The notes beneath the pieces are model-generated. The model was given only the letters and a program-made list of their open reading frames with translations. It was not told the DNA's origin and searched no databases. Position numbers and translations under genes: made by a program. A stretch of 6,704 bases of DNA from an uncultured Acidobacteriota bacterium (GTDB taxonomy: Bacteria > Acidobacteriota > Terriglobia > Bryobacterales > Bryobacteraceae). Where the stretch lies: assembly GCA_937952345.1 (NCBI GenBank), contig CALFYN010000896.1:1-6704 (forward strand), in the 5' to 3' direction. Of the stretch, positions 5,129 to 6,704 are shown piece by piece (within the stretch, counting starts at the first letter, position 1; each line of letters starts with the position of its first letter).

Positions 5129-6704
5129 GTGCTGTCGCGGCGGGCTTTTATTGGGGCGCTGGCGGGGGCGTGTGCGCCGGCGGGGGAACGGGGCTCGCAA
5201 TTGGTATGGGATGACGGGGCGGTGAGCCATCTGGGAGCGCCGTCGCCGGACGGGCGGTTCGTGTCGATGGTGGATGCGGCGAGCGGGGATCTGGCGATCC
5301 GGATGACGGGGTCGGGCGAGGTGAAGCGGCTGACGCGGAATGCGGCGGGGTCGGGGGAGTTCGCCTATTTCTCGGTTGTGTCGCCGGATTCGCGGCGCAT
5401 TGCCTATTCGTGGCGCACGCGGGATGGGATCTATGAATTGCGGGTGGTGGAGGCGGGCGGGGGCGAGGCGGTGACCGTGCATCGCAACGCGGAGCGGCCG
5501 TTTGTGCAGCCGTGCGCGTGGACTCCGGATGGGAAGCGGGTGCTGACGTTGTTTTTCCGGCAGGACAACGTGAGCCAGATCGCGTTTGTGCCGGCGGGTG
5601 GCGGGGATGTGGAGGTGTTGCAGTCGCTCGATTGGGCGTATCCGAACAAGATGGATTTGTCGCCGGACGGGAAGTGGATTGTGTTCGACGATTTGCGTCC
5701 GGACCGAGAGGGGGAGCGCACGGTGTTTCTGCTGGCGGCCGATGGGAGCGCGAAAAAGCGGCTGATCGAGAAGGCGGATCACGATATATTTCCGCTATTT
5801 GGGCGGGATGGGAAGCGGATTTATTTTTTGCGGCGGGGGGATTTGTGGAGTGTGGGGACGGATGGCGGCGATGCCGTGCGTGTGGAGACGCTGGGGCGGG
5901 CTCTGCCGTTGGGGATGACGAACGGGGGGATGCTGTATTACGCGTTGCGGACGGGCGAGCCGGGGATATTCGTGGCGGCGATGGGGGAGAAGCCGGTGCG
6001 CGTTGGGAATGGGTCGAGCGATCCGGCGTGGTCCGCGGATGGGAAGAAGCTGGCGTTTCTGACGCGGGCGGCGAACGAGAATTTCGGGCTGCAATCGAAC
6101 TTTGTGGCGGTGGCGGATAGCGGGAGCGGGAAGACGCGGATTCTGGAGCCGAAGCTGGCGCACATCGATCATGTGGAGTGGCAGGCGGACGGTGGGCTGC
6201 TGGTGGGCGGGAGCGACCGGCACGGGCAGCGGGGGTTGTTTACGGTGGATGTGGAAACGGGGGCGGCGCGGCCGTTTGTGCGGGAGCGGGCGGGGACGTA
6301 TCGGGGGTTGGAGGGAGTTCGGACGGCGAAGGGGGTGGCGTACACGGATGGGGCGGCGATCCGGCTGCGGGATGGGGATGTCGAACGGGAGTTGTACCGG
6401 GCGGCGGGGGCGGCGGTGCGGCATCTGCGGGCGTCGCAGGATGGGGGGCGGATTGCGTTTGCGGTGCATGGGGAGGGTACGGAGACGATTTTCACGATGG
6501 GGCTGGATGGGGCGATGCCGAAGCAGGCGGCGGTGTTGCGGGGAGGCGGGGCTGTCGGGTTGGATTGGGAGGGGGATGGGGTGTCGCTGCTGGCGAGCAT
6601 TCCGAGCGGGCCGCCGTCGGTGTGGCGGATCTTTGTGAGCGGGGAGAAGCCGCTGCGATTGGGGTGGGATTTGGGGCAGGCGGGGGCCGTGCGGGTGCAG
6701 CCTG
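5129..6704 (+). CDS. Tat-exported PD40/TolB-like beta-propeller protein, 3' end outside window
   Basis: The frame is open from the GTG at 5129 through the window end (525 codons) with no stop. The N terminus MLSRRAFIGALAGAC has a twin-arginine motif (S-R-R-A-F-I) followed by a short hydrophobic stretch. Cys15 could be a lipoprotein anchor, though the lipobox (A-G-A-C) is weak. The body is a run of WD40-like/PD40 repeats of about 45 residues, each with a SPDGK-type turn followed by a short strand. They are at residues 39-43, 85-89, 132-136, 178-182, 225-229 and 302-306, with more divergent copies near 352-356 and 436-440. This count suggests one large propeller or two partial ones. PD40 proteins include TolB and the propeller of prolyl oligopeptidase-type peptidases. 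No hydrolase domain is seen up to residue 525, but one could follow beyond the window. It acts outside the cytoplasmic membrane, probably in protein or ligand binding; the partner is unknown. The start codon follows the previous stop by 10 bases. Confidence 0.82.
   Translation, partial: MLSRRAFIGALAGACAPAGERGSQLVWDDGAVSHLGAPSPDGRFVSMVDAASGDLAIRMTGSGEVKRLTRNAAGSGEFAYFSVVSPDSRRIAYSWRTRDGIYELRVVEAGGGEAVTVHRNAERPFVQPCAWTPDGKRVLTLFFRQDNVSQIAFVPAGGGDVEVLQSLDWAYPNKMDLSPDGKWIVFDDLRPDREGERTVFLLAADGSAKKRLIEKADHDIFPLFGRDGKRIYFLRRGDLWSVGTDGGDAVRVETLGRALPLGMTNGGMLYYALRTGEPGIFVAAMGEKPVRVGNGSSDPAWSADGKKLAFLTRAANENFGLQSNFVAVADSGSGKTRILEPKLAHIDHVEWQADGGLLVGGSDRHGQRGLFTVDVETGAARPFVRERAGTYRGLEGVRTAKGVAYTDGAAIRLRDGDVERELYRAAGAAVRHLRASQDGGRIAFAVHGEGTETIFTMGLDGAMPKQAAVLRGGGAVGLDWEGDGVSLLASIPSGPPSVWRIFVSGEKPLRLGWDLGQAGAVRVQP
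6282..6315 (+). other. Candidate G-quadruplex motif inside the propeller gene
   Basis: Five runs of at least three G (6282-6284, 6288-6290, 6292-6295, 6303-6307, 6313-6315) are separated by loops of 3, 1, 7 and 5 bases, which satisfies the G3+N1-7 rule. It lies on the coding strand, so the mRNA carries it. It may be only a by-product of the G-rich codon use. Confidence 0.4.
6540..6581 (+). other. Candidate G-quadruplex motif, six G-runs
   Basis: G-runs at 6540-6543, 6548-6551, 6557-6559, 6567-6569, 6571-6575 and 6578-6581 are separated by loops of 4, 5, 7, 1 and 2 bases. This is the densest G-run cluster I found in the window, again on the coding strand of the propeller gene. Confidence 0.4.

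Noticed and set aside
4877..5782. A long minus-strand open frame (301 codons) spanning the zinc-ribbon and propeller genes
   Set aside because: Its product is Arg/Pro/His-rich low-complexity sequence and it crosses two well-supported sense genes; it is a GC-content artefact.
5512..6120. A plus-strand frame of 202 codons inside the propeller gene
   Set aside because: It is Gly/Ala/Arg-rich without family character. The frame starting at 5129 shows repeated SPDGK propeller motifs across the same stretch.

Overview
The window is GC-rich, and all seven recognised genes lie on the + strand with almost no intergenic space. The coding strand carries far more G than C. The gene types suggest a member of the Acidobacteriota, probably near Solibacter/Bryobacter: a sulfatase, a CxxCH cytochrome with the start of a TPR tail, a zinc-ribbon protein with a Tic20/DUF4870-like membrane domain, PD40 propellers, and a sensor kinase with OB-like input modules. 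This placement is an inference from protein style; no marker gene is present.

Layout. 1-264 is the C-terminal end of a sulfatase that starts upstream of the window. Its stop overlaps a TTG start (TTGA) of a secreted six-heme c-type cytochrome (261-1049). The cytochrome's stop overlaps the ATG (ATGA) of a beta-phosphoglucomutase-like HAD phosphatase (1046-1687). A large membrane-anchored protein follows 14 bases later (1702-4032). It is built like a hybrid sensor histidine kinase: signal peptide, two OB-like modules, one membrane helix, GAF, HisKA/HATPase-like region and receiver. Next are a small secreted basic protein of unknown function (4069-4548), a zinc-ribbon/DUF4870-like membrane protein (4609-5118), and the first 525 codons of a Tat-exported PD40/TolB-like beta-propeller protein (5129 to the window end, no stop reached).

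The most notable feature is the 1702-4032 protein. It keeps a full hybrid-kinase architecture in one intact frame but has lost the H-box histidine (Gly), the N-box Mg-binding Asn (Leu), the G1-box Asp (Gln) and the receiver phosphoacceptor Asp (Ala). It therefore reads as a pseudokinase fused to a pseudo-receiver, probably a sensor that signals by conformation or protein contact and not by phosphotransfer.

The first four genes overlap or nearly touch and probably share a transcript. AT-rich -10-like hexamers stand 26-27 bases before the ATG of both the 4069 and 4609 genes and may start new transcripts there. No RNA gene, mobile element, CRISPR array, clear terminator or gene-free stretch over 60 bases was seen.
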